Assembly (NCBI GenBank): GCA_030432565.1
Contig: JAUIGV010000004.1
Location: 62,001 to 126,000 of the forward strand
Source: Verrucomicrobiia bacterium
GTDB taxonomy: Bacteria; Verrucomicrobiota; Verrucomicrobiia; Verrucomicrobiales; Akkermansiaceae
Length of the DNA stretch: 64,000 bases
Direction of reading: 5' to 3'
A program made the translations under genes and the position numbers. Position 1 is the first letter of the stretch, and each line of letters starts with the position of its first letter. Shown here in pieces: positions 42,440 through 52,462 of this stretch. The notes under the pieces were generated by a model. That model was given only the letters and a program-made list of their open reading frames with translations, was not told where the DNA came from and searched no databases.

Positions 42440-44798
42440 GGCCACCGCGGCGGCGGATCACCCATTCCGCTGTTAGTAAAATCGCCAGCAAAAGAAGAAC
42501 CGGCCAAATGTCCCATAGCGAGGTTTCACGAAGTTCTGTTCGAGTCTCATCCCCTTTTAAGAAAAGATCAGCGAGTGCTCCTTCACCTTCGAAGACCCGG
42601 CCACCCGACATTTTTGCGATGGAATCGAGAAGCGGTTGATTGAGCGTGGTCTCTGAAAGCTCGATCGCACTTCGGGCTCCAACCACGCGGAAACTCGTGA
42701 TCACTTCATCACGCACCTTAACCTCATACAGGCCCGGCTCCCGAAACGGCCCCGCCAGACTTTCGTGAATCCCATTGGAATTCTCACGGTATTTTAAAGG
42801 CACCTGCGTCACTTCACCCGATTCGTGCGTCACCTCTGCGATCAGATTTTGATCCACGATGGGATTCAGATCACCGTCCCTGAGCCGGGTCATAATTTGA
42901 ACCCGATCGTCTCCGGTGTAAGTCAGTTGGTCAGTGCCGAGTCTGATTTTTTCATTGCCGGCACGAAGGTTGGGACCAGCTCCCCAACGGACCAACTGCC
43001 CCCAGAAGCGGTGATGATAGATATCACCAACACCTTCGCGCAACCGCCACGTCCGGTCGGCAAGCAACATCGCGACCTTGCCCGCGCCGGTCTGCCGGGT
43101 GACAAGGAGGGCATTCCCGGCCTCACGCTCACGACGGCTTGCCACCTCTGAAAGCGCAGCATCAAGGCTCGCTGCAGAATCAACCTTTCGCTTCTTTACG
43201 TCCGCTTCTTCGGCATGAAGCAGGACCTCCGCACCGGGCTGCAACCCCTCCACCGGATGCCTCCAGCGGATCACCGGAAATTCCTTCCAAAGCCGTTCAT
43301 TGCTCATTTGGCCTTCGACTTGAGCCGTGATGGGGTGATTGCGCCCCGTGTTGGTTAGCGCAAGACGAAACTCTTCGTCACCACCATAAAACGTTCTCCG
43401 GGAAGCTTCGTATTTCACCGGAATGAGTTCCCGGGCCACTTCCGAATCAAAAGAGTGCGGCATGTATTCCGGACCAGCCACCAGGACCAGAAGAGCGGCC
43501 CGTTCACTTACACAGCCCTTCAATATGCTCCACTGCTGGTCGCTCAAAGAATCAGGCCCGATGTCACCAACAATGATGACGTCGAACTTGCGCCACTCCT
43601 CTTCGGTCTCAGGCAAATGCGTTGCATTCGCTTCTCCAAATGGCCGACTCGCCGAAGCGACAACCTTGGGAGGGGTGTGGCCCGAAATGCGATCCGGTTC
43701 AAGCAGGACCGACTGGAGGTGAATCGACTGATCCCGACCGTAAAAAAGGTTTCGCAGATATCGAAACTCCCAGCGCGGATGTCTGTCGATCAAGAGCACG
43801 TTCGTCCGGGCATCACTGACCACAGTTTGAAAACCCCACTCGTTATTATTTTCAAAGGTCTCGTCCTCCAGCCCACTCAGCACAACCCGATATTCTCCAA
43901 CACCCCCTTCTTCCGGCGCATGGCGAAACTTCACCTCTTCACGATAATTATCCTGCGGGATGGAAATTTCCCTGGTCTCAAGCTCCTTGTCCCCTGCGAA
44001 CAACTGCAGCTTGGCTTTCTTACCGCGGTATCCGTCGAACTTCAAAAGGGCACCAACCCGAATCCGGTCGCCGAGATAAACCGAGTCGGGAGAACGCACT
44101 GAAATGATGGCAGCATCCTTCGGGGGAACATCGCTACCCGATGGAATGACGGCGATGGGAGCATCAAGAATTCCGAATCGGCGAGAGACGTCTTCAACAC
44201 TCCCGGGGCGATTATGGCGACCGTCGCTCAGCAAGACCACCCCGGCCAGTTGATCGGGCGGGACCTGATCGAGCACTGCTTCCAGCCCTCCCGCCAAGTC
44301 AGTCGCTTGATCCCAGCCTTCGACCTCAACACTCTCATCAAGAAGAGCGCGTCGGGCCGCCCTTACCTCGCGGATTCCCACTCTCCCATCCAATTCATCA
44401 AGCAATCCGCTCGCATCAAGCTGTTCGCGGGCAAGCTCCAGTCGCGACTTGGTTTGACCGTCATCGACCAAGTCCATGGAGGCTGAATCATCAATCATCA
44501 CGATGACTTCGCGCTCGATCTCCCGCTGCACGAAACGGCTCCAGACCGGTTGAAGTAGAATCCACAAAAGCAAGCCAAGCTCAGCCAAACGAAGGCCCAG
44601 CAAAATCCAACCACGTTGCGGGCTGATCGCGGTCCGCTCATATCGGTAACACCAGAAAACCAATTCAGCTCCGAGGGCTCCAATTAAAGGAATCACCCAG
44701 GCCGGCCAAAATGGGTTCACTTCAAGCCAGCGGGCCAAAAGCAAAACCACTCCCCAAAGAGCAAAGAAAATCGCTACTCCTCTTAATAAAATCTTCAC
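42432..44798 (-). CDS. Membrane protein with VWA domain, last gene of the moxR-type operon
   Basis: A 788-residue protein from a GTG start that overlaps the stop of the gene before by 4 bases. It has three N-terminal membrane helices (to about residue 86), a VWA-like domain with metal-site motif VIVMIDDSASM, then Ig-like beta domains and a glutamine-amidotransferase-like fold (VLLIDRHPRWEFRYLRNLF, IIVGDIGPDSLSDQQW). It ends with a C-terminal membrane helix (WPVLLLLAILLTAEWVI). Similar large proteins close MoxR/DUF58/BatA operons in Planctomycetes and Verrucomicrobia. The last 8 bases overlap the end of the ClpB-like gene on the other strand. Confidence 0.82.
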   Translation of the reverse strand: MKILLRGVAIFFALWGVVLLLARWLEVNPFWPAWVIPLIGALGAELVFWCYRYERTAISPQRGWILLGLRLAELGLLLWILLQPVWSRFVQREIEREVIVMIDDSASMDLVDDGQTKSRLELAREQLDASGLLDELDGRVGIREVRAARRALLDESVEVEGWDQATDLAGGLEAVLDQVPPDQLAGVVLLSDGRHNRPGSVEDVSRRFGILDAPIAVIPSGSDVPPKDAAIISVRSPDSVYLGDRIRVGALLKFDGYRGKKAKLQLFAGDKELETREISIPQDNYREEVKFRHAPEEGGVGEYRVVLSGLEDETFENNNEWGFQTVVSDARTNVLLIDRHPRWEFRYLRNLFYGRDQSIHLQSVLLEPDRISGHTPPKVVASASRPFGEANATHLPETEEEWRKFDVIIVGDIGPDSLSDQQWSILKGCVSERAALLVLVAGPEYMPHSFDSEVARELIPVKYEASRRTFYGGDEEFRLALTNTGRNHPITAQVEGQMSNERLWKEFPVIRWRHPVEGLQPGAEVLLHAEEADVKKRKVDSAASLDAALSEVASRREREAGNALLVTRQTGAGKVAMLLADRTWRLREGVGDIYHHRFWGQLVRWGAGPNLRAGNEKIRLGTDQLTYTGDDRVQIMTRLRDGDLNPIVDQNLIAEVTHESGEVTQVPLKYRENSNGIHESLAGPFREPGLYEVKVRDEVITSFRVVGARSAIELSETTLNQPLLDSIAKMSGGRVFEGEGALADLFLKGDETRTELRETSLWDIWPVLLLLAILLTAEWVIRRRGGLS

Positions 44799-47656
44799 GC
44801 CACGCCTCCTTTCGTCCCCTTGGTTTTCGCTGCCGATCTCAAGAACGAATCCGGAATCTCATCGCGCTTCTCAAAATCCACTTTCACTTCCTCTCCTGCC
44901 TTCCGCGACTTCGAGACCCAGCGGGCCAGAATGCCCTCAAGAAAGAACAAAACGAGCGCCGCAATCGCCAATACCTTCCAGATCTCCTGCCCAAACCCTT
45001 CACCTCGCAAGGCAGCCAAAACATCCTTGATCGATTTCAATTCAATCAGATCAACCTCCCGGCGAATCAAGTTGCGATCATCATCATTCCAGGGCTCGAG
45101 ACGACTTTCTTCGCCCTCTCGCTCCACTACCAAAGGAACTTCTTTTTCACCGGACAGCAGGTCCTGAACCTCATCAGGAATACTCACCAAATACTCACCG
45201 GGAATGGCCGACCCATCAACTTCCAGCAGCTTCCCTCTTCGACCAAGATATGCCGAAACATCGCGATCCCGTCCCAGCGGATCCTTTGCTGATGATTCCC
45301 CCAAAACAACACTCGACTCCTCACGACTGACTGGAATGAACACCGAGGCCGGGATCACTTCCTTCACGCCATCCGGCCTCTGCCACGACAAAGTCACAAA
45401 AGCATCACCCCATTCCTCTTCATAGCTCGCCGAAAAGCTCACCGGCTTTCCGGCCAGAAGCTCAATCTTCTCGCTTCGCCCTTCCATCTCCTTCCCCTCG
45501 TAAACCATCTCACCGTCCAGTTTCAGCTCAAACTTGTCATCAGCGGTGACTTCAAAAACATACTCCCCGGAAGCGGGCGGAATCAGCGCACCGGTCCAGG
45601 TCACTCCGAATTGATCGGCACGCATTCCCTTCTCAGGTGCTCCGGCCTCCCAATTAAAATCAATCGCCGGATCAATCCGGCTCAGGCTTTTGCCGCGACT
45701 CTCCAGCGAACGATACACCGCATTCAAGCCACCACCGCCCGGCAGGGACAGGGTCGGACTCCAACTGGCCCGCACATTTAAATCCACAGTCTGACCTCCG
45801 GCCAACCAGTTGGTCATCTCATGAACGAAAGGAACAAAACTCGGGCGGGCAGGCAGGCTGCCCATCCGGGCATCAAGAGCAGTTGTCGTCACAATGACAC
45901 GACCATTTCCATAATTTCGGGTCGCCAGGAAAATTTCGCCATCACTATAACGGGCCGCGGCCATGGCACCCTCCACCAATCCGGATGAGGTCCGGTATCC
46001 TTCAATGACCGCTTCCCCAAGATCCTGACCCGCTTCATCTTTGAAGAGTCGCAAAACCGGATGATCAAAACTTCCGGGGGCAGCCTGCACTCCTTTTTCG
46101 GGTAGCGCCATTTCACCGAGTCTCAGTGGCATCACCTTGCCGTCACCCCCGCTCCACGAGTCATAGTAAACCGGATCGACCTTGGGCCCTGCGATCACCC
46201 AAAGACCACCACCATTGATGACAAAGTCGGCAATCCTCGTCGCGGCTGACGCCGGAAGACGGGTCACATCCGCCAAAACAATTACGGCATCGTCGTCAAG
46301 TTCCTCGCGGGTTAATGCGGCTGCATCGATAACCCGCGGATCGATGAATGTCTCTTCCTTCCCGGTCACGGGCGCTAGCGCCAGTGCGAGATAACCACCG
46401 GCACGCTGGAAGAAGGAAGCTCCGGCATTCCCCTCTACGATAAGAACGGGCAGAGTCTTCTTAACCCAGACCGCCTTCTCGGCAAGGTCGTCTCCGGAAA
46501 GATCATCATTGCCGTCCAGATCCACCTTGATTACCTGCGGGCCGACTTCGGTAAACTGATAGCGATAGTCGAGGATGGAGCTTTCACCCGGTGCCATCTG
46601 CCCAAGTCCTTTCGGTTCCAATTCCTCCTCACCCACCGTGACTCTCATCAAGCCGGGGGTCACCACCTCGGTTCCGGTGTTCTCAATCGAAACCCGAATC
46701 GCCACCTCGCGATCAGTTCCAACAACTTCGCGGGAAAGTTCGACCCCCGTGACCGATACATTGCGTAACTTCTCAGGCGGAGCAAATGAACGGAGCAAAA
46801 GCCGCGGTTTGGCGCCATCAGGCAACCCTTCCCAGGCATCCCCGAGATTCCCCCACGAGGTGGTACTATCAAACTGCCAACCAATCCTCTGTCGATCGGT
46901 AAACACCACAAGGTCTTTACTGCTGCCCCGGCCCTCGGCCAGCGATAAAGTGGCCATACCAAGGGCGTCATGCGCGCGGAAGGGGCCGCCCACTGGTTCC
47001 AGTTGATCGAGCACTTCCAAAACATCCGCCCGGTGAGTGAGCGGCGTTCCCGTCTTAAGCTCCGGAGCAGGTCCTCCGAGAACAATCGAAAATGCCGTGC
47101 CTTTTGGCGCTTCCTTGACAAAGTTCCGGGCCTCCTCAACGGCACGCTCAAAGGCCGTACGACCATTCTCTCGCAGAAGCATCGACGTCGATCCATCGAT
47201 CACAATCGCCACGTCACGGCGCTCACTGGTCTGAAATCGTTTCAGGTTTAGATTCTTTTCCTGCCAGATCAAAAAACCCGCACCGGCAATCATCAGGATC
47301 GCCAACACCCGCATCACCCATTTCCATTTCCGCGAAGAAAGAACGAACGACCCGCCAAACGCCGCAATTCCCAGCAAACCAAGGGGCAGTACGAAGAGCC
47401 AGGGGATCTCCGAATCAGGCGGCACAAAAGGCCGGGCCACCGCCAAGGCGATCAAGGCAATCAAAAGACAGCGCGTGATCATGAGCAAAAAGTCCTCCCA
47501 CTCCATCCGTCGACGGCGCGCCGCGACAGTGTCGAACAGAAAGCGCATTGCCCCCCAGTCGTAGGGTTTCGCAGCCTGACGACGGATGAGGTGCAGAATC
47601 ACCGGGATTAATACACCCGCCAGTCCTGCCAATAAGAGAGGATTCCTAAAAAGCAT
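44795..47656 (-). CDS. BatA-like VWA and PA14 domain membrane protein
   Basis: About 953 residues from the ATG at 47656, whose MLFRNPLLLAGLAGVLIPVILHLI is the BatA N-terminus; the longer open frame only re-reads the DUF58 gene. Helices at about residues 7-25, 59-80 and two more lead to a VWA domain with metal site VAIVIDGSTSML. A beta/amidotransferase-like part follows (VLIVEGNAGAS, GGGLWVIAGPKVD). A PA14-type domain is visible around WTGALIPPASGEYVFEVTADDKFELKLDGE. A last helix (VLAIAALVLFFLEGILARW) is near the C-terminus. One base separates it from the DUF58 gene. Confidence 0.85.
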   Translation of the reverse strand: MLFRNPLLLAGLAGVLIPVILHLIRRQAAKPYDWGAMRFLFDTVAARRRRMEWEDFLLMITRCLLIALIALAVARPFVPPDSEIPWLFVLPLGLLGIAAFGGSFVLSSRKWKWVMRVLAILMIAGAGFLIWQEKNLNLKRFQTSERRDVAIVIDGSTSMLLRENGRTAFERAVEEARNFVKEAPKGTAFSIVLGGPAPELKTGTPLTHRADVLEVLDQLEPVGGPFRAHDALGMATLSLAEGRGSSKDLVVFTDRQRIGWQFDSTTSWGNLGDAWEGLPDGAKPRLLLRSFAPPEKLRNVSVTGVELSREVVGTDREVAIRVSIENTGTEVVTPGLMRVTVGEEELEPKGLGQMAPGESSILDYRYQFTEVGPQVIKVDLDGNDDLSGDDLAEKAVWVKKTLPVLIVEGNAGASFFQRAGGYLALALAPVTGKEETFIDPRVIDAAALTREELDDDAVIVLADVTRLPASAATRIADFVINGGGLWVIAGPKVDPVYYDSWSGGDGKVMPLRLGEMALPEKGVQAAPGSFDHPVLRLFKDEAGQDLGEAVIEGYRTSSGLVEGAMAAARYSDGEIFLATRNYGNGRVIVTTTALDARMGSLPARPSFVPFVHEMTNWLAGGQTVDLNVRASWSPTLSLPGGGGLNAVYRSLESRGKSLSRIDPAIDFNWEAGAPEKGMRADQFGVTWTGALIPPASGEYVFEVTADDKFELKLDGEMVYEGKEMEGRSEKIELLAGKPVSFSASYEEEWGDAFVTLSWQRPDGVKEVIPASVFIPVSREESSVVLGESSAKDPLGRDRDVSAYLGRRGKLLEVDGSAIPGEYLVSIPDEVQDLLSGEKEVPLVVEREGEESRLEPWNDDDRNLIRREVDLIELKSIKDVLAALRGEGFGQEIWKVLAIAALVLFFLEGILARWVSKSRKAGEEVKVDFEKRDEIPDSFLRSAAKTKGTKGGVA

Positions 47657-47657
47657 C

Positions 47658-48581
47658 TTACCCTTTCCTCCTTCCCAAGTAACGCACCAGAGCATCCGAG
47701 ACCGGAGTCTTGGTGGATACCGGCACATAGTCGGCTTTAAGATTTCCGCACACCGATTCAATCGAAGCGATGAAGTCCTTCAGCTTTTGCAGGTAAGCAG
47801 CCCGCACCGCTTGCGGATCAATTCGCAACATTTCCTCCACACCTTCCAGATCGCGGAAGCGCTGGAAGTTCCGGAAAGGAAAACTCAATTCTTCTTCAGC
47901 CAACACATGAAACACCACCAATTCGTGCTGTCGGTAATCAAAGTGGTGAAGCGCCTCAACAATTTGCTCGGGCTCGTCAAAAAGGTCGCTGATTAAAACC
48001 ACCAGTCCCCGCCTTGGAATTCTCTCCGCGACTTCGTGAAGAACCTTTCCAACGCCGGTCTCCCTGCCGGGCTCGGTTCCATGAAGTTCTTCACAAATCC
48101 TCCGCACCTGGCTCGGCTTGTTCTCGGCCCGCATCGAAGTGCGCAGCGTATCGTCAAAGGTCACCAATCCCGAAGCATCACCTTGTTTGATAAAAAGATA
48201 CGAGAGTGCGGCCGCCAGATACTGGCCGTATTCAAACTTCGAGAGATCTGACTCATCTCCCTTGAAAGTCATCGAGCCGGAAACATCCAGCACCATCGTC
48301 GCCCGCAGGTTGGTTTCTTCAATATACTGCTTGATGACGTTGCGATCGCTCTTGGCCATCACACGCCAATCGAGATTTCGCAAATCATCGCCCAGAGTGT
48401 ATTCCCGGTGTTCGGCAAACTCGACCGAGACCCCTTTGTCGGGACTGGAGTGCCGCCCGGTCAGAGTCCCCTGCTTTCGCAGTCTTGAAAGCCACTCGAG
48501 ACGACGAAGCGAGCCAACCACTTCGGGTGCAAGCAAACGCATGCACTCCGGCATTTTTAAATGATCAGTGGCTTCGGCCAT
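47658..48581 (-). CDS. DUF58 domain protein
   Basis: A 307-residue cytoplasmic protein with the family core GVSVEFAEHREYTLGDDLRNLDWRVMAKSDR and a VWA-type metal site TMVLDVSGSMTF. DUF58 proteins regularly accompany MoxR ATPases and VWA membrane proteins and may act as adaptors. The start (ATG at 48581) is 34 bases after the moxR stop. The VWA/BatA gene starts immediately after its stop. Confidence 0.93.
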   Translation of the reverse strand: MAEATDHLKMPECMRLLAPEVVGSLRRLEWLSRLRKQGTLTGRHSSPDKGVSVEFAEHREYTLGDDLRNLDWRVMAKSDRNVIKQYIEETNLRATMVLDVSGSMTFKGDESDLSKFEYGQYLAAALSYLFIKQGDASGLVTFDDTLRTSMRAENKPSQVRRICEELHGTEPGRETGVGKVLHEVAERIPRRGLVVLISDLFDEPEQIVEALHHFDYRQHELVVFHVLAEEELSFPFRNFQRFRDLEGVEEMLRIDPQAVRAAYLQKLKDFIASIESVCGNLKADYVPVSTKTPVSDALVRYLGRRKG

Positions 48582-48615
48582 TCCGTTTTATTACGTGCGG
48601 TCTCGCAAGCGAAGC

Positions 48616-49623
48616 CTAGATCTTAATATCGGCATCCTTCCCGCCGAGTTCCTCAACGAGACGCTTGATGATGTCGTCGCTCTTCACCCCGGCTGCTTCC
48701 GCATTGAAGGTGGTCAAAACCCGGTGACGAAGCACCGGCAAAGCCACTGAAGCCACATCGCCCGTGGTAGCGTGCACCCGGCCGCGAAGAACCGCGTGGG
48801 CCTTGGCTGCTGAAATCAACGAGATCCCGGCACGAGGACCAGCTCCCCAACCGACCATTTCTTTCACGAACTCAGGGGCTTCGTCGGACGCGGGGCGAGT
48901 CGCCCGGGCCAGCTTGGCCGCGAAGTCAATGACATGATCACCAACCGGAACCCGTTTTACAATATTCTGCAGATGGATAATTTCCGGCCCCGTCATCAGA
49001 GGTGAAATCGTCGCTGAATTCGGGCTCGTCACCCGGCGGATAATCTCACGCTCCTCCTCGGCACTGGGGTAATCAACGACAATATTGAAAAGAAATCGGT
49101 CGAGCTGGGCTTCCGGCAGCGGATAGGTGCCTTCCTGCTCGATCGGGTTTTGGGTTGCCAGCACGAAAAATGGATCCGGTAAATTCAGGGTCCGCTCACC
49201 CACCGTAACATGGCCCTCCTGCATTGCTTCCAGCAAGGCCGCCTGCGTCTTCGGTGGAGTACGGTTGATCTCATCCGCCAAAACCATGCTGGCAAAAAGC
49301 GGTCCGTTGACGAATCGAAAGCCCCGGTGCCCCGTCTCCGGATCCACTTCAAGCACATCAGTGCCGGTAATATCCGCCGGCATCAGGTCGGGAGTGAACT
49401 GGATCCGCTTATACTGTAGGTCCAGAGCCTGGGAAACGGTCGAAACCAAAAGCGTCTTCGCCAAGCCAGGCACACCTACCAAAAGAGCGTGGCCACGACA
49501 GAACATCGCCATCAAAACCTGCTCGACCACCTCATTTTGACCCACAATTACCTGGGCCAGCTCTTCCTTCATCCTCCCATAGCTCGCGTGGAGCTTTTCG
49601 ACGGCAGCTTTGTCCTCACTCAT
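48616..49623 (-). CDS. MoxR-family AAA+ ATPase
   Basis: About 335 residues from the ATG at 49623; a GTG four codons upstream is the alternative. It shows Walker A GVPGLAKT (residues 50-57), Walker B VLADEINRTPPKTQAALLEAMQEG and sensor ATQNPIEQEGTYPLPEAQLDRF. MoxR ATPases are chaperone-like and act with VWA proteins in metal insertion, protein complex assembly or envelope stress. It heads the four-gene minus-strand operon down to 42432. The gene for HemB lies 103 bases upstream on the same strand. Confidence 0.95.
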   Translation of the reverse strand: MSEDKAAVEKLHASYGRMKEELAQVIVGQNEVVEQVLMAMFCRGHALLVGVPGLAKTLLVSTVSQALDLQYKRIQFTPDLMPADITGTDVLEVDPETGHRGFRFVNGPLFASMVLADEINRTPPKTQAALLEAMQEGHVTVGERTLNLPDPFFVLATQNPIEQEGTYPLPEAQLDRFLFNIVVDYPSAEEEREIIRRVTSPNSATISPLMTGPEIIHLQNIVKRVPVGDHVIDFAAKLARATRPASDEAPEFVKEMVGWGAGPRAGISLISAAKAHAVLRGRVHATTGDVASVALPVLRHRVLTTFNAEAAGVKSDDIIKRLVEELGGKDADIKI

Positions 49624-49726
49624 GTTAGGAGTCACCTACGAGGGTGGCGTCCGCTCTCTTGCTCATTTTTGAAAAGAATGTCCTGAAAGTCTCATTTCTT
49701 CAAATCCATCGAAATTACAAGCCGGT

Positions 49727-50701
49727 TCAGGCTCGCAAAAGGCTAGCCGCAGTCTTCGCAAAATACGTTAAAATGATGTCGGCACCCGCCCGCTTAATTG
49801 CAATGAGACTCTCCATCATGACCGCTTCCTCATTTACCCAGCCATCGGCCGAGGCGCTCTTGATCATGAGATATTCCCCGCTCACCTGGTAAGCCGCCAC
49901 CGGCAAGGTGGTGTGCTTCCGCACATCGCTGATGATGTCCAAATACGCTCCGGCTGGCTTCACCATCACCATATCTGCACCCTCTTCCTCATCCAACATG
50001 AGTTCACGAAGCGCCTCGCGACGATTCGCCGGGTCCATTTGGTAGGTTTTTTTATCCCCCGCTTTCGGTGCCGAGCCCAAAGCCCCCCGAAAAGGACCAT
50101 AATAAGCCGAGGCGTATTTTGCGGTGTAGCTGCAAATGGAAACCTTCTCGTATCCCGCTGCGTCAAGCGCTGCCCGCAAGGCAGCCACCCGACCATCCAT
50201 CATATCACTCGGAGCGACAATATCCGCCCCCGCTTCCGCCTGACTCACAGCCTGCTGGCAAAGCACCTCCACCGTTTCGTCATTCAGAATCTCACCATTT
50301 TCCACGATCCCGTCGTGTCCATCGATATTGTAAGGATCTAGCGCCACATCGGTCATCACTACCAAGTCGGGATAAGCAGCTTTCAGGGCCCGAATGGCCC
50401 GCTGCACCAAACCATCCTGATTGAAGGATTCCTCCCCCTTCCTTGTTTTCAATGATACATCAATCGCCGGAAAGAGAACGACCGCCGGAACTCCCACCGC
50501 CAAAGCCTCCCCCGCCTCCCGCACCAAACCTTCCAGAGACCAACGCGTGCAGCCCGGCATCGATTCGATTGCCTCATCAACTTCCACATCATGCAGAAAA
50601 AGCGGCAGGACAAAATCACCCGGGCTCAGCAATGTCTCACGGGTCAGCGCCCTCAATCCCGGGCCTTTTCGGTTACGTCTTGGTCGAATCGGTAAATCCA
50701 C
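49727..50701 (-). CDS. hemB: Delta-aminolevulinic acid dehydratase (porphobilinogen synthase)
   Basis: About 324 residues from the GTG at 50701; a TTG at 50707 gives two more. It condenses two aminolevulinate molecules to porphobilinogen in haem synthesis. The two Schiff-base lysines are in ICSYTAKYASAYYGPFR and MVMVKPAGAYLDII. The metal-site region reads VALDPYNIDGHDGIV, with Asp residues rather than the cysteines of zinc enzymes, so it belongs to the zinc-independent, Mg-type group. It is divergent from a methyltransferase gene with about 56 bases between. hemW is elsewhere in the window. Confidence 0.95.
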   Translation of the reverse strand: MDLPIRPRRNRKGPGLRALTRETLLSPGDFVLPLFLHDVEVDEAIESMPGCTRWSLEGLVREAGEALAVGVPAVVLFPAIDVSLKTRKGEESFNQDGLVQRAIRALKAAYPDLVVMTDVALDPYNIDGHDGIVENGEILNDETVEVLCQQAVSQAEAGADIVAPSDMMDGRVAALRAALDAAGYEKVSICSYTAKYASAYYGPFRGALGSAPKAGDKKTYQMDPANRREALRELMLDEEEGADMVMVKPAGAYLDIISDVRKHTTLPVAAYQVSGEYLMIKSASADGWVNEEAVMMESLIAIKRAGADIILTYFAKTAASLLRA

Positions 50702-50757
50702 GACCAAAGTCTAATTTCGAAATTCCAAAATCCGAATCCTAAATTAACGTTCCTCCC

Positions 50758-51357
50758 GTGGCCCACACTCCATTCACCGAACTCCTTCAGAAGGACCTCA
50801 AAACTCTGGAGACGAATCTCCGTGGCCTTCTGGACCCCCATCTTTCCAAAAAGGAACACCTTTCGCTCCTCAACGTCGCTTGCGGCCGGGGCGACGAGAC
50901 AGGCGTTCTCGCCAAACTTCTTTCGGAGAAGGCAAACTCCGCACATCTGCAAGGACTCGACATCCGGGCCGCCGAGATCGACCAAGCCAACTCCCGCTGG
51001 AAAAAGGAACTGGAATCAAAAGCAAGCGCCGACTTCATCACCCATCGCGGCGACCGTCTCCTCGATCTTGCCGAAATCGGGAATCCCGACATTGCTTTTC
51101 TTCGTCATCAAAACTTCTGGAACGATAAACCGGTGTGGACCAAAATCTTCGACCAAACCCTCGAACGCCTTGATGAAGACGGCCTCCTCGTCATCACCTC
51201 CTATTTTGACAAAGAGCACGAACTCGCCACCGAAGCTCTCGAAAATCTTGGAGCCATCCAGGTCGGCTCCATAATCAATCCCAATTCGAGAGCCCTCTCC
51301 GACGCTCCCGGAAAATCAGTCGACAAACATCTCGCCGTCTTCCGCAAAAAAAACTAA
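50758..51357 (+). CDS. Class I SAM-dependent methyltransferase-like protein
   Basis: A 199-residue protein from a GTG start. The SAM-binding motif I is LLNVACGRGDETG. An acidic loop (LQGLDIRAAEID) and a motif-IV-like NPDIAFLRHQNFWND follow, with LDEDGLLVITSYFDKEH as the motif V-VI region. This is a bare Rossmann methyltransferase fold without a recognisable substrate domain. Substrate unknown. A hypothetical start further upstream would collide with hemB regulatory sequence. Confidence 0.78.
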   Translation: MAHTPFTELLQKDLKTLETNLRGLLDPHLSKKEHLSLLNVACGRGDETGVLAKLLSEKANSAHLQGLDIRAAEIDQANSRWKKELESKASADFITHRGDRLLDLAEIGNPDIAFLRHQNFWNDKPVWTKIFDQTLERLDEDGLLVITSYFDKEHELATEALENLGAIQVGSIINPNSRALSDAPGKSVDKHLAVFRKKN

Positions 51358-51457
51358 CTCACCACCATTCGGCTCCCAACGCCCCTCTGCTGCCCCGCTG
51401 CTCTGCGTGCGAACAGGGTCATCCGCCGGCTTGCGCGTGGTCGGCGTATCCCGCGGT

Positions 51458-52462
51458 TTAAATCTCTCCAATCAACTGCAACCTTTCCCCACTCGGAAAC
51501 AAGTTCGACTCAAAGTGATTCATCACGAAGGCGTAACTCATTCCTGTTTCGGCATTCGCGAAGCCATAGCTCCCCCCGGCTCCCGGATGACCAAAGCAGT
51601 CCTTCTCCGGGCCCAGCCCAAGCATCACGCCAAATCCAAAAGAGTTCTCGATCCGCTGAATCACGTCCAGTCCCTTGATCCGTGGCCTGATCAATTCCTC
51701 TAAAATTTCCTGCCGTAAAACCCAGTCGTAAAACTTCGCCAAACCGAGGGCCGAGCCCACACCTCCCATGGCCGGAAATCCCGCCCGCCAAGCCCGCGGC
51801 TGATTCATCTCACTCACGCCCGCCAAATCGGATGGAGACGAAAAGGCAAGTCTTGTCAGCGAATCTTTCGTCAACAAAGCCTCGTAAAACGGCTTTGGCT
51901 CGCCCGCTTTGGAAACCCGGGCCGGCACCAATTCCGCGACCCGATGATGTTCTTCCTCCGGCAAGCCAATCCAAAAATCAATCCCCTCGGGCTCACCGAT
52001 TTCCTCGCGCCAAAACCTCCCCAAAGAACGTCCATCGACCCTTCGCACAATCTCATCTGCTAAAAAACCAATCGTCCTCGGGTGATACCCGTGCGTCCCT
52101 GTTTCCCAAAGCGGTTCCTGTTTCTCCAGGGATGCGATGACGGCGTCTCGATCCCAAATTGAAACCTTCTCCCGCAATCCGGCATAGCCACCCTGGTGCG
52201 AAAACATTTCTTCAAAGGTCAGATGCCCCGCACCCAACTCCGGCCAAACCCGCCCGACCAGGCTCTCTCCGTCCATCCCCACCCGGTGGAGGGCCATCAA
52301 AACACAAACCGCCATCGGCCCCTTCGTCGCCGACCAAACCGGAGCGATCGTTTCCGGCGTCCACTGCTTCGTCCGATGCCGATCCGCAAATCCCTCATGC
52401 CGCGACACCACTTCCCGGCCATCTTTCATGGCGACAAAAGACCATCCAATTTCATCTTTCAT
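51458..52462 (-). CDS. Beta-lactamase-fold serine hydrolase
   Basis: A 334-residue protein of the class C beta-lactamase/DD-peptidase family. The active-site SxxK is VWSATKGPM (Ser44, Lys47). A Tyr in the GTHGYHPRTIG block could be the YxN position, although the Asn is not obvious. The C-terminal HPGAGGSYGFA corresponds to the KTG/HxG region. There is no signal peptide, so it is cytoplasmic and more like an esterase than a resistance enzyme. Its start overlaps the AddA-like gene by 4 bases. Confidence 0.82.
   Translation of the reverse strand: MKDEIGWSFVAMKDGREVVSRHEGFADRHRTKQWTPETIAPVWSATKGPMAVCVLMALHRVGMDGESLVGRVWPELGAGHLTFEEMFSHQGGYAGLREKVSIWDRDAVIASLEKQEPLWETGTHGYHPRTIGFLADEIVRRVDGRSLGRFWREEIGEPEGIDFWIGLPEEEHHRVAELVPARVSKAGEPKPFYEALLTKDSLTRLAFSSPSDLAGVSEMNQPRAWRAGFPAMGGVGSALGLAKFYDWVLRQEILEELIRPRIKGLDVIQRIENSFGFGVMLGLGPEKDCFGHPGAGGSYGFANAETGMSYAFVMNHFESNLFPSGERLQLIGEI

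Noticed and set aside
51458-52462. Antibiotic-resistance beta-lactamase
   Set aside because: There is an SxxK motif but no signal peptide and no clear YxN. Context is a DNA repair operon, so an esterase-like hydrolase is more likely.
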